Part shown: positions 27,056 to 34,813 of the stretch, piece after piece
How the letters are laid out: each line of letters starts with the position of its first letter
Numbering within the stretch: position 1 is the first letter of the stretch
Assembly (NCBI GenBank): GCA_019694345.1
Contig: JAIBCA010000074.1
Coordinates: 1 to 64,000, forward strand
Source: Pyrinomonadaceae bacterium
GTDB taxonomy: Bacteria; Acidobacteriota; Blastocatellia; Pyrinomonadales; Pyrinomonadaceae
Direction of reading: 5' to 3'
Length of the DNA stretch: 64,000 nt
The notes under the pieces: model-generated
The model's database searches: none
What the model saw: the letters and a program-made list of their open reading frames with translations, nothing else
What the model was told of the DNA's origin: nothing
Program-made: the position numbers and the translations under genes

Positions 27056-27790
27056 GTGAAAGCAGATCTTGATAAGTTGGTCGAATTGCAGAAGACAGAT
27101 ACTAATCTTCGCCGGCTGAAACAGATAATCGAAACCGCAGTTGCAAAGCGTGCTGAGATCGAACAGGAGTTTGAACAGCACGCTTTTTCTATTCGTGAGA
27201 TACAGGCAAAGCGTGATAAGCTGCATGCCGATCGGGCCGGTCTTGAAAAGCAGATCGCCGAGAACAAGACGTATCTGGAGCGTGCCGACCGCAACCTGAA
27301 GCACGCACAAAATCAAAAGGAATACGAGACCGCGATGCGCGAGACCGACGCTCTGCAAAAGCAGATAGCGGCGTTCGAAACTCAAGTGGTCGAGGCGGTC
27401 GAGGCCGTAGAAGAGGTCGAAAAGGAACTCGCCGAACGGGCCGAAGAGATCGACAGCCTCGACGCCAAGCGAAACGAGGCCCTTGCCGCGTTTGACGCTC
27501 AGCTGGCCAAGGATCAAGCTGAGTTTGATACGGAGACCAAGCATCGTCAGCAGGCTTTTTCGACGCTGCCTGCAAGGCTCGCATCGGTTTACGATCGGCT
27601 TGCGCAACGCAGCCGTGACGGCATTGCCGTTGCCGAGGTCGTCAACGGATCGTGCAGCGCGTGCTTTATGTCGCTCAGGCCGCAGATGCTGTTGAATGTC
27701 AAAAAGGGTGACGAGATCATTACTTGCGAGAGCTGTACCCGCATCCTGTACGTAAGTTCGCCAAATCAGAACGAGGCGTCGGCCAGCTAG
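27056..27790 (+). CDS. Coiled-coil protein with C-terminal C4 zinc ribbon
   Basis: A 244-residue protein from GTG 27056, with AGGGAG ending 9 bp upstream. Residues about 5-175 are a long charged coiled coil (for example ERADRNLKHAQNQKEYETAM). The C terminus holds two CxxC knuckles, CSACFMSL and CESCTRILY, forming a four-cysteine zinc ribbon. This is the architecture of the widespread zf-RING_7/DUF164 family, whose members are cytosolic and of uncertain function, with proposed roles as adaptors. Another coiled-coil gene follows 107 bp later. Confidence 0.85.
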   Translation: MKADLDKLVELQKTDTNLRRLKQIIETAVAKRAEIEQEFEQHAFSIREIQAKRDKLHADRAGLEKQIAENKTYLERADRNLKHAQNQKEYETAMRETDALQKQIAAFETQVVEAVEAVEEVEKELAERAEEIDSLDAKRNEALAAFDAQLAKDQAEFDTETKHRQQAFSTLPARLASVYDRLAQRSRDGIAVAEVVNGSCSACFMSLRPQMLLNVKKGDEIITCESCTRILYVSSPNQNEASAS

Positions 27791-27897
27791 ATAAGCCGAT
27801 ACGATCACCGAAAGGGCGTTGGGATTGGCCGTCTCAGCGCCTTTGCGTACTTTAGGCGTCGCGGCTGCATTGGCCAAGTTTCCTTTCCGTCTTCTAT

Positions 27898-28719
27898 ATG
27901 AACAGTGTACTTCCCGAGCAGATCGAACTCGACAAAAAGCTGAAAGTGCTCGACAGGCTCAAAGATCGTCTCGCTGACCAGGAGGAGGAAATGATCGACC
28001 TGCGCGCCGAGCTCGAACAGTTTGAGGCTCAGTACACGATGCAGGTCGGCCGGCTCTATGCCGAACAAGACGAGGTTGACGCGCTGATCGCCGAAGAAGA
28101 ACTTAAGCTCGTTCCGGACGACGAAGAGATCAAACGCAAGGTCGAGGAACTTCGGCGGCGAGCCGAAGAGTCGGCCGAGCGGGCTCGCGCCGCCGAGGAA
28201 CACGAGGCCGGCGAATGGGTCCCGACCGCCGAGGCGAAAAAGGCATACCACGACCTCGCACGGATCATACATCCCGATCTGGCGTTAGACGCCGCAGAAA
28301 AGAACCGCCGCCACGGCCTCATGGCCGAACTCAATCAGGCATACTCGTCCCGCGACCAGCAGCGCCTGAATAAACTGGTCCACGATTATCGCAATAGCCC
28401 TGATCTCGTCAAGGGCGACTCGGTCGGCGACGAACTCGTCAGGGCAATACGCCAGATCTATCAGATCCGGCGGCGTTTGGCCGAACTGGTCGATGAAAAG
28501 GACAAGCTCGTCTCGTCCGAGCTATTCGACCTCCATTTACGCGTCAATGCCGAGGCCGAAGAGGGCCGTGATCTGCTCAAACAGATGTCCGGCCGGGCAC
28601 AGGTTCATATTACAAAGAGCAAGCGCAGACTTCTGAATCTGCAAAATGTCAATGCCGCTCAGGAAGAGTACGTAAAAGAGAAGTTCGGCATGGACATCGA
28701 GGATTTCCGCAAGGGCTAG
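27898..28719 (+). CDS. Coiled-coil protein with J-domain-like HPD motif
   Basis: A 273-residue soluble protein. Residues about 1-105 form a coiled coil. A J-domain-like segment follows: AKKAYHDLARIIHPDLA near residues 115-131, with the HPD tripeptide that stimulates DnaK, then NRRHGLMAELNQAY. The C-terminal 100 residues are again helical and charged. It probably recruits DnaK to a client, by analogy with other J proteins; the client is unknown. It ends convergently with a flavoprotein gene, overlapping by four bases. Confidence 0.8.
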   Translation: MNSVLPEQIELDKKLKVLDRLKDRLADQEEEMIDLRAELEQFEAQYTMQVGRLYAEQDEVDALIAEEELKLVPDDEEIKRKVEELRRRAEESAERARAAEEHEAGEWVPTAEAKKAYHDLARIIHPDLALDAAEKNRRHGLMAELNQAYSSRDQQRLNKLVHDYRNSPDLVKGDSVGDELVRAIRQIYQIRRRLAELVDEKDKLVSSELFDLHLRVNAEAEEGRDLLKQMSGRAQVHITKSKRRLLNLQNVNAAQEEYVKEKFGMDIEDFRKG

Positions 28720-29873
28720 AGTGCCGCCGCTGCGGCAAAGCCCGACGACCACGCCCACTGAAAATTGTACCCGCCGAGCCAACCGGTCACATCGACGACC
28801 TCACCGATAAAATAAAGGCCCGGCTGCCTTTTGCTCTCCATCGTCTGCGACGAGAGTTCGTCGGTCGATACACCGCCCAGCGTGACCTCCGCCCGGTCGT
28901 ATCCCTCGGTCTTGTCAAATTCGACCTGCCAAGCGTTGACCGATGACGCGACTAGTTCAATGTCGGCGTTGCTTAGCTGGTCGATCGGCTTATTGACCGA
29001 GAGACTTGCAGCAATGTGGTCCGCAAGCCGCTGCGGCAGGCTGCGGGCGAGATAGTTGGCAAGCGATCGCCTCTTGGCCCGATCTGACTTGATCGCCGCC
29101 GCGACATCGACGCCCGGCAGAAGGTCGATCTCGACCGGCCGATCTTTCCGCCAATAATTAGATATCTGAAGTATCGCCGGGCCCGACAGTCCGCGGTGCG
29201 TAAACAGAATATTCTCGCGAAACGAGTGTTTGCCTGTCGATACCACCGCATCTGCCGAAACGCCCGCGAGGTTCGGCCAATTTTGCCCCTTGGCGGCCAG
29301 AGCGACGAGCGACGGACGGGTTTCGACGATCTTGTGGCCAAACTGCCGTGCGATGCGGTAGCCGAGATCCGTGGCACCGACCTTTGCAAATGAAAGCCCG
29401 CCGCAGGCGACCACCAATCGCCCGGCCGAAAACGACCCGTCCGACGTCTCGACCATGAACCGGCCGTCGTGCGAGACGCACTTCACGCTGCAGCCGGTCC
29501 TGATCGTTACGCGAGCCCGCCCGCACTCCGACAGCAGCATTTCGACGATCTGACGCGAACTTTCGCGGCAAAACAATTGGCCGAGCGTTTTCTCAAAAAA
29601 GCCGATCCTGTGCCGCTTGACCAGTGCCAAAAAGTCCTGCGGCGTATATCCGGCAAGTGCCGATTTTGCAAAATGCGGGTTCGTCGAGACAAAATTCTCG
29701 GCTCCGACGTCGCGATTTGTAAAATTGCAACGCCCACCGCCCGATATCAATATCTTGCGGCCAACCTCGGCGTTGTGTTCGATGACCAGAACGCTCTTGC
29801 CGCGGCGGCCGGCGTTGAATGCGCAAAACAATCCGGCCGCTCCGCCGCCGATGATAATGACGTCGTGATCCAT
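28716..29873 (-). CDS. HI0933/BaiN-family flavoprotein (NAD(P)/FAD-dependent oxidoreductase)
   Basis: A 385-residue protein with the N-terminal dinucleotide-binding motif VIIIGGGAAGLFCAF (GxGxxG at residues 9-14) and the family signature GRKILISGGGRCNFTN near 38-53. A late GEVVDVTGWLGGYNFQWAW segment near 357-376 closes the FAD site, as in HI0933-like proteins. Most members have unknown substrates; BaiN acts on bile-acid intermediates in gut bacteria, which is not implied here. The gene starts directly after the stop of the DinB-like gene, so the two form an operon. Confidence 0.9.
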   Translation of the reverse strand: MDHDVIIIGGGAAGLFCAFNAGRRGKSVLVIEHNAEVGRKILISGGGRCNFTNRDVGAENFVSTNPHFAKSALAGYTPQDFLALVKRHRIGFFEKTLGQLFCRESSRQIVEMLLSECGRARVTIRTGCSVKCVSHDGRFMVETSDGSFSAGRLVVACGGLSFAKVGATDLGYRIARQFGHKIVETRPSLVALAAKGQNWPNLAGVSADAVVSTGKHSFRENILFTHRGLSGPAILQISNYWRKDRPVEIDLLPGVDVAAAIKSDRAKRRSLANYLARSLPQRLADHIAASLSVNKPIDQLSNADIELVASSVNAWQVEFDKTEGYDRAEVTLGGVSTDELSSQTMESKRQPGLYFIGEVVDVTGWLGGYNFQWAWSSGFAAAAAL

Positions 29874-30386
29874 TTAGCCCAGATATCGGTCGGCCAGTAT
29901 TTTCATATGATGCTTCACATGGCCGGCCATGATATATGTCAGCGCTCGGACCGAAACGGGTTTGCCGCTGGCGGTTCCCATCAGCTTTGCGGTTTCCTCG
30001 TCAATGTTGCTGACGAGGATCAGGTTGGCCTTACGTTCGTGCTCAAATTCGTCGAGCAAGTTAGCAAAAGTACGTTCATTGGCCCGCGAGGTGGCGATAT
30101 AGTCGTCCTGCTCAAAGCCCTCGATCGGCGTTTTGTCACCGCGAGAGATGCGCAGGATGCGGTAAGCAAAGATGCGTTCACCGTCGATCAGATGGCTCAG
30201 CAGTTCCTTGATCGTCCATTTGCCCTCGGCATAGGCATACGATCCGCGATCTTCAGGCAGATCGGCGATGCCGGCTCGCAGACTCGCGGCTTGGGCGTTC
30301 AGATCGGTCATTACATCGTCATTCGCGATCAGCGAAACGTAGGTGTCGTAATATGGCGCGTATTCGGTTGTTTCAGGTCGTTTCAT
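29874..30386 (-). CDS. DinB-family protein
   Basis: About 170 residues from ATG 30386; an upstream in-frame ATG at 30410 would add eight residues. The four-helix DinB-like pattern is visible with its metal-binding histidines: WTIKELLSHLIDGERIFAYR (first His) and AGHVKHHMKILADRY near the C terminus. The family is related to thiol-dependent S-transferases, and many members are of unknown substrate. No spacer separates it from the flavoprotein gene downstream, suggesting a shared process. Confidence 0.88.
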   Translation of the reverse strand: MKRPETTEYAPYYDTYVSLIANDDVMTDLNAQAASLRAGIADLPEDRGSYAYAEGKWTIKELLSHLIDGERIFAYRILRISRGDKTPIEGFEQDDYIATSRANERTFANLLDEFEHERKANLILVSNIDEETAKLMGTASGKPVSVRALTYIMAGHVKHHMKILADRYLG

Positions 30387-30434
30387 AATGCGGTATAGTA
30401 TCAGAGTCATACGTAGAATTCCCGGTGATCAACT

Positions 30435-30824
30435 ATGAGACATCTCTTGTTCGTTATTGCGATCGTTCCGGTGCTGTGCGTGTCGGCGGCTCTCGCTCAG
30501 GGCGGCGGCAAGGCCGAGCCCAACAGGATCAGCTTCGCGGCGGGCCAGTCGAGCGCGAGTGTTTCGGGATCGTTGAGCAACGGCCGGGAGATGGAGTATG
30601 TTTTCGGTGCGGCAAAGGGACAGGTCGTAACCGTCCATAACGCAACAAAAAGCCAATTCGATTTCCGGGTCTATCACGAAGAGTTCTTTTCTGAGGGCGA
30701 TTTCGACAGTTCGGCATCGTACACGTTCGAGGTGCCCGAAACGGGCGATTATCTGCTGACCATTCGCAAAAAGGCGACCGGAACCCGGTCGGCGAGGTTC
30801 TCGCTGCGGCTGACGATAAAATAA
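30435..30824 (+). CDS. Small secreted protein, PPC-like, twin of next gene
   Basis: A 129-residue protein with a signal peptide ending near AALAQ. The mature part starts GGGKAEPNRISFAAGQS and has the pattern MEYVFGAAKGQVVTVHN, then VPETGDYLLTIRKK, similar to beta-sandwich PPC-type domains of secreted proteins, though the match is weak. The next gene is a clear paralogue of the same length. A weak promoter (TTTCAG, 17 bp, TATAGT at 30394-30399) lies just upstream. Function unknown; probably periplasmic. Confidence 0.78.
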   Translation: MRHLLFVIAIVPVLCVSAALAQGGGKAEPNRISFAAGQSSASVSGSLSNGREMEYVFGAAKGQVVTVHNATKSQFDFRVYHEEFFSEGDFDSSASYTFEVPETGDYLLTIRKKATGTRSARFSLRLTIK

Positions 30825-30896
30825 ACTCTCGGGCTGGTTTCTGCATCAAAGCTTGGTCCTTAGTTTCAAATACACATCGGAGATGATAAAAACAAG

Positions 30897-31289
30897 ATGA
30901 AAAGAGTTAGTCTTTTTGGCGTGATCGCCCTGTTTGCGGTGACCGCGATATCAATATTTGCCCAAAACGGCGGCAAGGCCGAACCCGGCCGAGTCAAGTT
31001 TGCCAAAGGTAAATCCCAGACCGTTTTGACAGGCACCTTGTCCGGCGATCAGGAACAAGAGTTCGTGTTCGGTGCCAGACAGGGACAGACCGTTTATATT
31101 ACCAACCCCGATTCGCTGCGGTTCGCCTATCGCCTCTTTAACGATACGGTCAGCCAGGACAGCACCGATCTGGCTGAACCGACAATGGAGTTTGTCGTTC
31201 CCGAAACGGGCGACTATATGTTGTTCGTCCGGCGTGCAAATACGTCGCCGCGGTCAGCCAAATTTTCGATCACGCTGGCCATTCAGTAA
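30897..31289 (+). CDS. Small secreted protein, PPC-like, twin of preceding gene
   Basis: A 130-residue protein with signal peptide MKRVSLFGVIALFAV and cleavage near FAQ. The mature sequence keeps the twin's framework: GGKAEPGRVKFAKGKS, EFVFGARQGQTVYITN and VPETGDYMLFVRR. The pair looks like a tandem duplication. Its first residues (MKRVSL) are also shared with the next gene, yceI-like. No catalytic motif or cysteines are present. Function unknown. Confidence 0.78.
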   Translation: MKRVSLFGVIALFAVTAISIFAQNGGKAEPGRVKFAKGKSQTVLTGTLSGDQEQEFVFGARQGQTVYITNPDSLRFAYRLFNDTVSQDSTDLAEPTMEFVVPETGDYMLFVRRANTSPRSAKFSITLAIQ

Positions 31290-31322
31290 CAATTTTTCCG
31301 TTCTCAGGAGATACCCATCAAT

Positions 31323-31988
31323 ATGAAAAGAGTTTCGTTGATATTCGGCATTGCCGTCGTGGCATTTGTCATTTTTTCGCAAACCGGAGCACAGGCCGTC
31401 AATCGTTCGTTTGCCCAGCGGTTTGCCGCCGACACGCCGGCGGGCGACAGCGGGGCGTACAGTTTTGATAAGGCACACAGCTTTATCAATTTTAAGGTCA
31501 AGCACATGGGCCTGATCGAGGTTCCCGGATATTTCAGGGATTTCACCGGTACGGTCAATTTTGACGCCAAGGATATTACGAAATCGACCGTCGAATTTAC
31601 CGCCAAGGCCACCAGCGTCGACACCGGTGTTGCCGCCCGCGACAACCACCTTCGCAGCAAGGACTTTTTCGAGGTCGAAAAGTTTGCTGACATCACGTTT
31701 AAGAGCACCAAGGTCGAGAAAAAAGGCAAGACCCTGATGCTGACCGGCGACTTTACGATGAAAGGCGTGACCAAGTCGATCACGTTCCCGTTCCAGATCG
31801 CCGGTTGGGTTCCGGCAAATGAAAAGGCCGGAGCCAAGATGGGCATCGTCGCCGAAACCTCGATCAACCGACGCGATTTCGGCGTTAACTATGGCGGTAA
31901 TATGCCGAACGGCGTCGCGACACTGTCGGATATCGTCAAGATCGATCTCCAGATAGAAGCAAACGGCCCGAAACCCGCCGCCAAATAG
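31323..31988 (+). CDS. YceI-family periplasmic lipid-binding-like protein
   Basis: A 221-residue protein with a signal peptide (SLIFGIAVVAFVIFSQTG). The mature part opens with YSFDKAHSFINFKVKHMG and VPGYFRDFTGTVNF, then DNHLRSKDFFEVEKF, the hallmark sequence order of the YceI lipocalin-like beta barrel, which binds polyisoprenoids in characterised members. AGGAG lies upstream of ATG 31323. It follows the twin secreted genes and is closed by a strong terminator at 32028-32069, so these genes probably form one transcript. Confidence 0.92.
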   Translation: MKRVSLIFGIAVVAFVIFSQTGAQAVNRSFAQRFAADTPAGDSGAYSFDKAHSFINFKVKHMGLIEVPGYFRDFTGTVNFDAKDITKSTVEFTAKATSVDTGVAARDNHLRSKDFFEVEKFADITFKSTKVEKKGKTLMLTGDFTMKGVTKSITFPFQIAGWVPANEKAGAKMGIVAETSINRRDFGVNYGGNMPNGVATLSDIVKIDLQIEANGPKPAAK

Positions 31989-32027
31989 ATCTCGCGATCG
32001 ACTCGGACAGAGAGCGAGCTGTACGTT

Positions 32028-32069
32028 AGGACCAACCGGAACGGTTTCGCCGTTTCGATTGGTCCTTTT
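32028..32069 (+). terminator. Intrinsic terminator after yceI-like gene
   Basis: AGGACCAA at 32028-32035 pairs exactly with TTGGTCCT at 32059-32066. The inner arms (CCGGAACGG and CCGTTTCGA) pair partly around a TTTCG loop, and four T end the structure. Confidence 0.88.
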
Positions 32070-32470
32070 CATAGCCGCCGCCGCGGCTGTTCCAAATTGA
32101 TTCATTTGTTCCAAATTGCCATCGAACAGCTTTGTGCCGGTAAAGCGTCTTCGGGTGCCGTGTTGGATCAGGGAGTACATCTCCTTGGAAATCGTGATCA
32201 TTTTCGTCCTTTTAGCGGCAAATTCACGCGTTTTGTGTGGGACAAGAAAACGTCACCTTATCTGATAAACGCCATTCCATCAACACTTTACAGCGGTTCC
32301 GGCCAAAAGTTTGTCCCAGCTGTCCCAGCTTGTCCCACGCCTTGCCTGGGACAAATAACTGCCCTATTATCAGCATTTACAGCCATTTGTACCCCGATTG
32401 TCGCGACTTTTTAACAAAAACTTACATTGTCTTACAGCAAGGGGGCAAGCTAACCATTTCGGCCAAATAA
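32070..32470. other. Gene-poor interval with TGGGACA/TGTCCCA repeats
   Basis: No supported gene. The 7-mer TGTCCCA occurs at 32312, 32321 and 32331, and its reverse complement TGGGACA at 32238 and 32347. A short minus-strand frame of about 50 codons runs through these repeats, but it lacks a ribosome-binding site and recognisable similarity, so it is not called. The interval marks the start of a patch of accessory-looking DNA. Confidence 0.55.
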
Positions 32471-33193
32471 ATGTCCGTGATCGAATGTGTCAGCTATGAT
32501 ACATTGTATCACGGTTTTTGGGTCTTGTCGCAAGCATTTTGGTCCGGGGTTCCTGAATGGACGGTGAGTTTGGACGGTCGTTTATCGAAGCAATTTACCG
32601 GGCTTTGGCGGAGGCGTCGAGAGTGGATATCGGGAGTTTCAAAGAAGTTCCCGGGCGGCCCTCGGCAGTCTTTTGCGCGCTTTGCGGCAAATGGCCAGGC
32701 ACTTCAGCGCGTGGATCAGATCATTGCTAGATCGGGCGAACGCCGAACTCGCAAAAAAGCCTTTACAGATCACAACTATCGGTGCACAATTCCCGATATG
32801 CCCCACGCCTCCCGACGATATGCATCAGTTCGACGCCGCTCGACCCGCGCCTCCGCGGGCGTACGGGCATTTGACGGTCTTTCGGGAACGCTAAGCGGTC
32901 AGGCTCCGGGCAGAGAATCGCAAGTTCGCATGTCTGATCCCCTGCTCTTACCAAATTCCGGACTGATGCGTGGAGCATTTTCTAGGAAACAACAAGAAGA
33001 ATGGGATTCTAGAGGAATGAGTGACCTTGATGTCGCCACAGCGGTTCTGATGCACGAGATTCTTCATATTACCGGGGTTTTCGAATCTGACGCGTCATTT
33101 GATAAGGAAGCTGGTACCGTCGACACGACGAAGAGCCGCAAGTATCAACAGCAACTGTTAGATAAGTGTTTTCCGATACAACCTAAACCTTAA
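32471..33193 (+). CDS. Hypothetical protein with zincin-like HEILH motif, possible remnant
   Basis: The frame is open for 240 codons from ATG 32471, but only the last roughly 90 residues (from an in-frame ATG at 32930) look protein-like. They contain LDVATAVLMHEILHITGVFE, where HEILH matches the HExxH zinc site of metallopeptidases, followed by charged helix. The upstream 150 codons are Arg/Ser-rich and resemble non-coding translation. It may be the C-terminal toxin-like tail of a larger secreted protein left behind after rearrangement. The lipoprotein gene follows 11 bp later. Start and integrity are uncertain. Confidence 0.4.
   Translation: MSVIECVSYDTLYHGFWVLSQAFWSGVPEWTVSLDGRLSKQFTGLWRRRREWISGVSKKFPGGPRQSFARFAANGQALQRVDQIIARSGERRTRKKAFTDHNYRCTIPDMPHASRRYASVRRRSTRASAGVRAFDGLSGTLSGQAPGRESQVRMSDPLLLPNSGLMRGAFSRKQQEEWDSRGMSDLDVATAVLMHEILHITGVFESDASFDKEAGTVDTTKSRKYQQQLLDKCFPIQPKP
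32497..32511. promoter_or_regulatory. Perfect 7+1+7 palindrome, operator-like
   Basis: TGATACATTGTATCA has seven-base arms around one T. It lies inside the doubtful 5' part of the HEILH reading frame and 45 bp before a small CxxC-containing frame. Its form suits binding by a dimeric regulator, but no regulator gene is nearby. Confidence 0.35.
32557..32730 (+). CDS. Possible 57-residue protein with CxxC motif
   Basis: A short frame from ATG 32557 to TAG 32728-32730 encodes 57 residues. It begins with an amphipathic helix (GRSFIEAIYRALAEASRV) and ends FCALCGKWPGTSARGSDHC, with a CxxC pair and a terminal Cys that could bind metal. It overlaps the doubtful first part of the HEILH frame in another phase. 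No clear ribosome-binding site is present. It may be a real small protein, a broken gene or chance. Confidence 0.2.
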   Translation: MDGEFGRSFIEAIYRALAEASRVDIGSFKEVPGRPSAVFCALCGKWPGTSARGSDHC

Positions 33194-33204
33194 GGGTAGG
33201 AATT

Positions 33205-33693
33205 ATGATAATTACTAGGTTTTTACAATCGATTTATTTGATTTTGCTTTTGAGTTTTAGCGCTCTTGGATGCGATATTGAACCGAGTTATCGCAAGATT
33301 GAAAACATGGTTCGTGAGGATTTCCCTTCGTTGAGACTGAAAGGCAAGACAGTTCTTTCGACTTCATGCATACTGCAATGGAAGGATCAGAATCACACTG
33401 ACGGCAGAGTTGAACTCTTTTTCGACCGATATGAAACCGAAGAAGTTAGCAGACAGAACTTATTGAGGGAAGCGGATTATGTTTCTGACGGCAAAAGCCT
33501 TGATGCGACAGATTTGGAGGCTTATTGGGATGATGCTTTATTCCTTCCAAGTTACTCTAATGATAGTGGAATTCTATTTTTAAGAAACAGATTAGAGTTG
33601 TTTTCGATTATTTCGTTGAGACAGGAAAACATTCTTCGCGTCGAGGGGATAGTCCGGAAAGCAGTAAAGACTAAGGAATTTCGTTGCCCTTAG
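33205..33693 (+). CDS. Putative lipoprotein of unknown function
   Basis: A 162-residue protein from ATG 33205 with GGTAGGA upstream. The N terminus FLQSIYLILLLSFSALGC ends in a lipobox-like ALGC, so Cys23 is probably lipidated. The mature part is acidic and beta/alpha mixed (GRVELFFDRYETEEVSRQ), with no family I recognise. It is AT-richer than flanking genes, follows the HEILH frame by 11 bp and precedes a WG-repeat gene. It could be an immunity-type partner of a toxin fragment, which is inference from arrangement only. Confidence 0.68.
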   Translation: MIITRFLQSIYLILLLSFSALGCDIEPSYRKIENMVREDFPSLRLKGKTVLSTSCILQWKDQNHTDGRVELFFDRYETEEVSRQNLLREADYVSDGKSLDATDLEAYWDDALFLPSYSNDSGILFLRNRLELFSIISLRQENILRVEGIVRKAVKTKEFRCP

Positions 33694-33832
33694 ACCCGAC
33701 TCGACCACGCATGAAATTCCGACGACACTCGTTTCTCAATTGCGAAAGCGATGTAGTGAACCGGCAGAACGCCCGATTGGGTCAAAATCGAGGCACCCCG
33801 ATATGTAACTGATTCGTTGAACTGTAAAACCT

Positions 33833-34813
33833 ATGTCTTCGAAGAAAATGCCGCAGATCTTTATTTTTGTTCTGATTTTTAGTCTCACATTCATTTACGG
33901 CCAGCAAATGAATAGCGAGGCACTATTTGCGTTTCGGGATGGGAGCAAGACCGGTTATTGCGATTCGAAAGGGAAACTTGTCATCACCCCGATACTCGAT
34001 GATGCCGGAATATTTAAGAATGGACTTTCTCCAGCAAAGCAAGGTCGGAAATGGGGGGTTATCAAACCCAATGGTAAATTTTTGGTAGATCCCCAGTTTG
34101 ACGATGCCAGCGACTATTCCGATGGGATGGCTCGGATCGTGATGAATGGGAAGACCGGATTCATTGATGTAACAGGAAAGCTGGTGATTGCCCCAGTATT
34201 CGATTCTGCTGGCTTCTTTAATGAGGGGGTCGCATCTGCCTTTTCGCAAGGAAAGCTTGGCTATATAGATAAACAGGGTGATTTTCGGATCGCTCCGCGT
34301 TTTGCCGATGGCTCGGAGTTTTTTGAAGGCGTGGCGTTCGTCCAAATTGAGAATTTGTGGGGTGTTATTGATAAGGACGGAAAGCTGGTCATACATCCCC
34401 AATTCCGATCGACTTCGTTCTTTAGTGATAATTATGCTCGCGTTGAACTTGAAAATGGCAAATGGACATTCATCAAGAAGAGCGGCGAACGTCTCGCGAA
34501 AGAGTTCGACTACGCGTTGCCTTTTTCAGAAGGAATGGCAGCAGTAATGATCGACGGCAAATGGGGGTTCATCGATACAAACGGAAAACTGGCGATTCCC
34601 GCCAGTTTCCGCGCTGTATTGGGGTTTTCCGAGGGCATGGCAGCTGCCCAAATTGGCACCGAGTGGGGTTTTATCGATCGGGTCGGCAAAGTAAGAATCG
34701 AATTTGGCTTTAGTGCTCCGGGAACGTTTCGCAATGGACTAGCCTCCGTCGGCAGAGACCTCGAGGAGGTACTCATCGATCACAACGGCTCCGTCATCCC
34801 GTGTGGCAAATAG
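33833..34813 (+). CDS. Secreted WG-repeat protein
   Basis: A 326-residue protein with an N-terminal signal peptide (IFIFVLIFSLTFIYG). About seven or eight repeats of roughly 35 residues follow, each of the type GxxDxxGKLVIxPxFDxAxxFxxG, with Trp-Gly pairs such as RKWGVI, NLWGVI, KWGFID and EWGFID. WG-repeat proteins form beta-rich solenoids; several are linked to toxin or secretion loci, but the molecular role is unclear. The Lys-rich, AT-richer sequence matches the preceding lipoprotein gene, suggesting the two arrived together. Confidence 0.88.
   Translation: MSSKKMPQIFIFVLIFSLTFIYGQQMNSEALFAFRDGSKTGYCDSKGKLVITPILDDAGIFKNGLSPAKQGRKWGVIKPNGKFLVDPQFDDASDYSDGMARIVMNGKTGFIDVTGKLVIAPVFDSAGFFNEGVASAFSQGKLGYIDKQGDFRIAPRFADGSEFFEGVAFVQIENLWGVIDKDGKLVIHPQFRSTSFFSDNYARVELENGKWTFIKKSGERLAKEFDYALPFSEGMAAVMIDGKWGFIDTNGKLAIPASFRAVLGFSEGMAAAQIGTEWGFIDRVGKVRIEFGFSAPGTFRNGLASVGRDLEEVLIDHNGSVIPCGK

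Noticed and set aside
31254-32201. 315-codon minus-strand frame
   Set aside because: It mirrors the yceI-like gene and runs through its terminator; no similarity or start site supports it.
32340-32480. Minus-strand frame of about 50 codons through the TGGGACA repeats
   Set aside because: No ribosome-binding site, no family resemblance, and its sequence is mostly repeat-derived.
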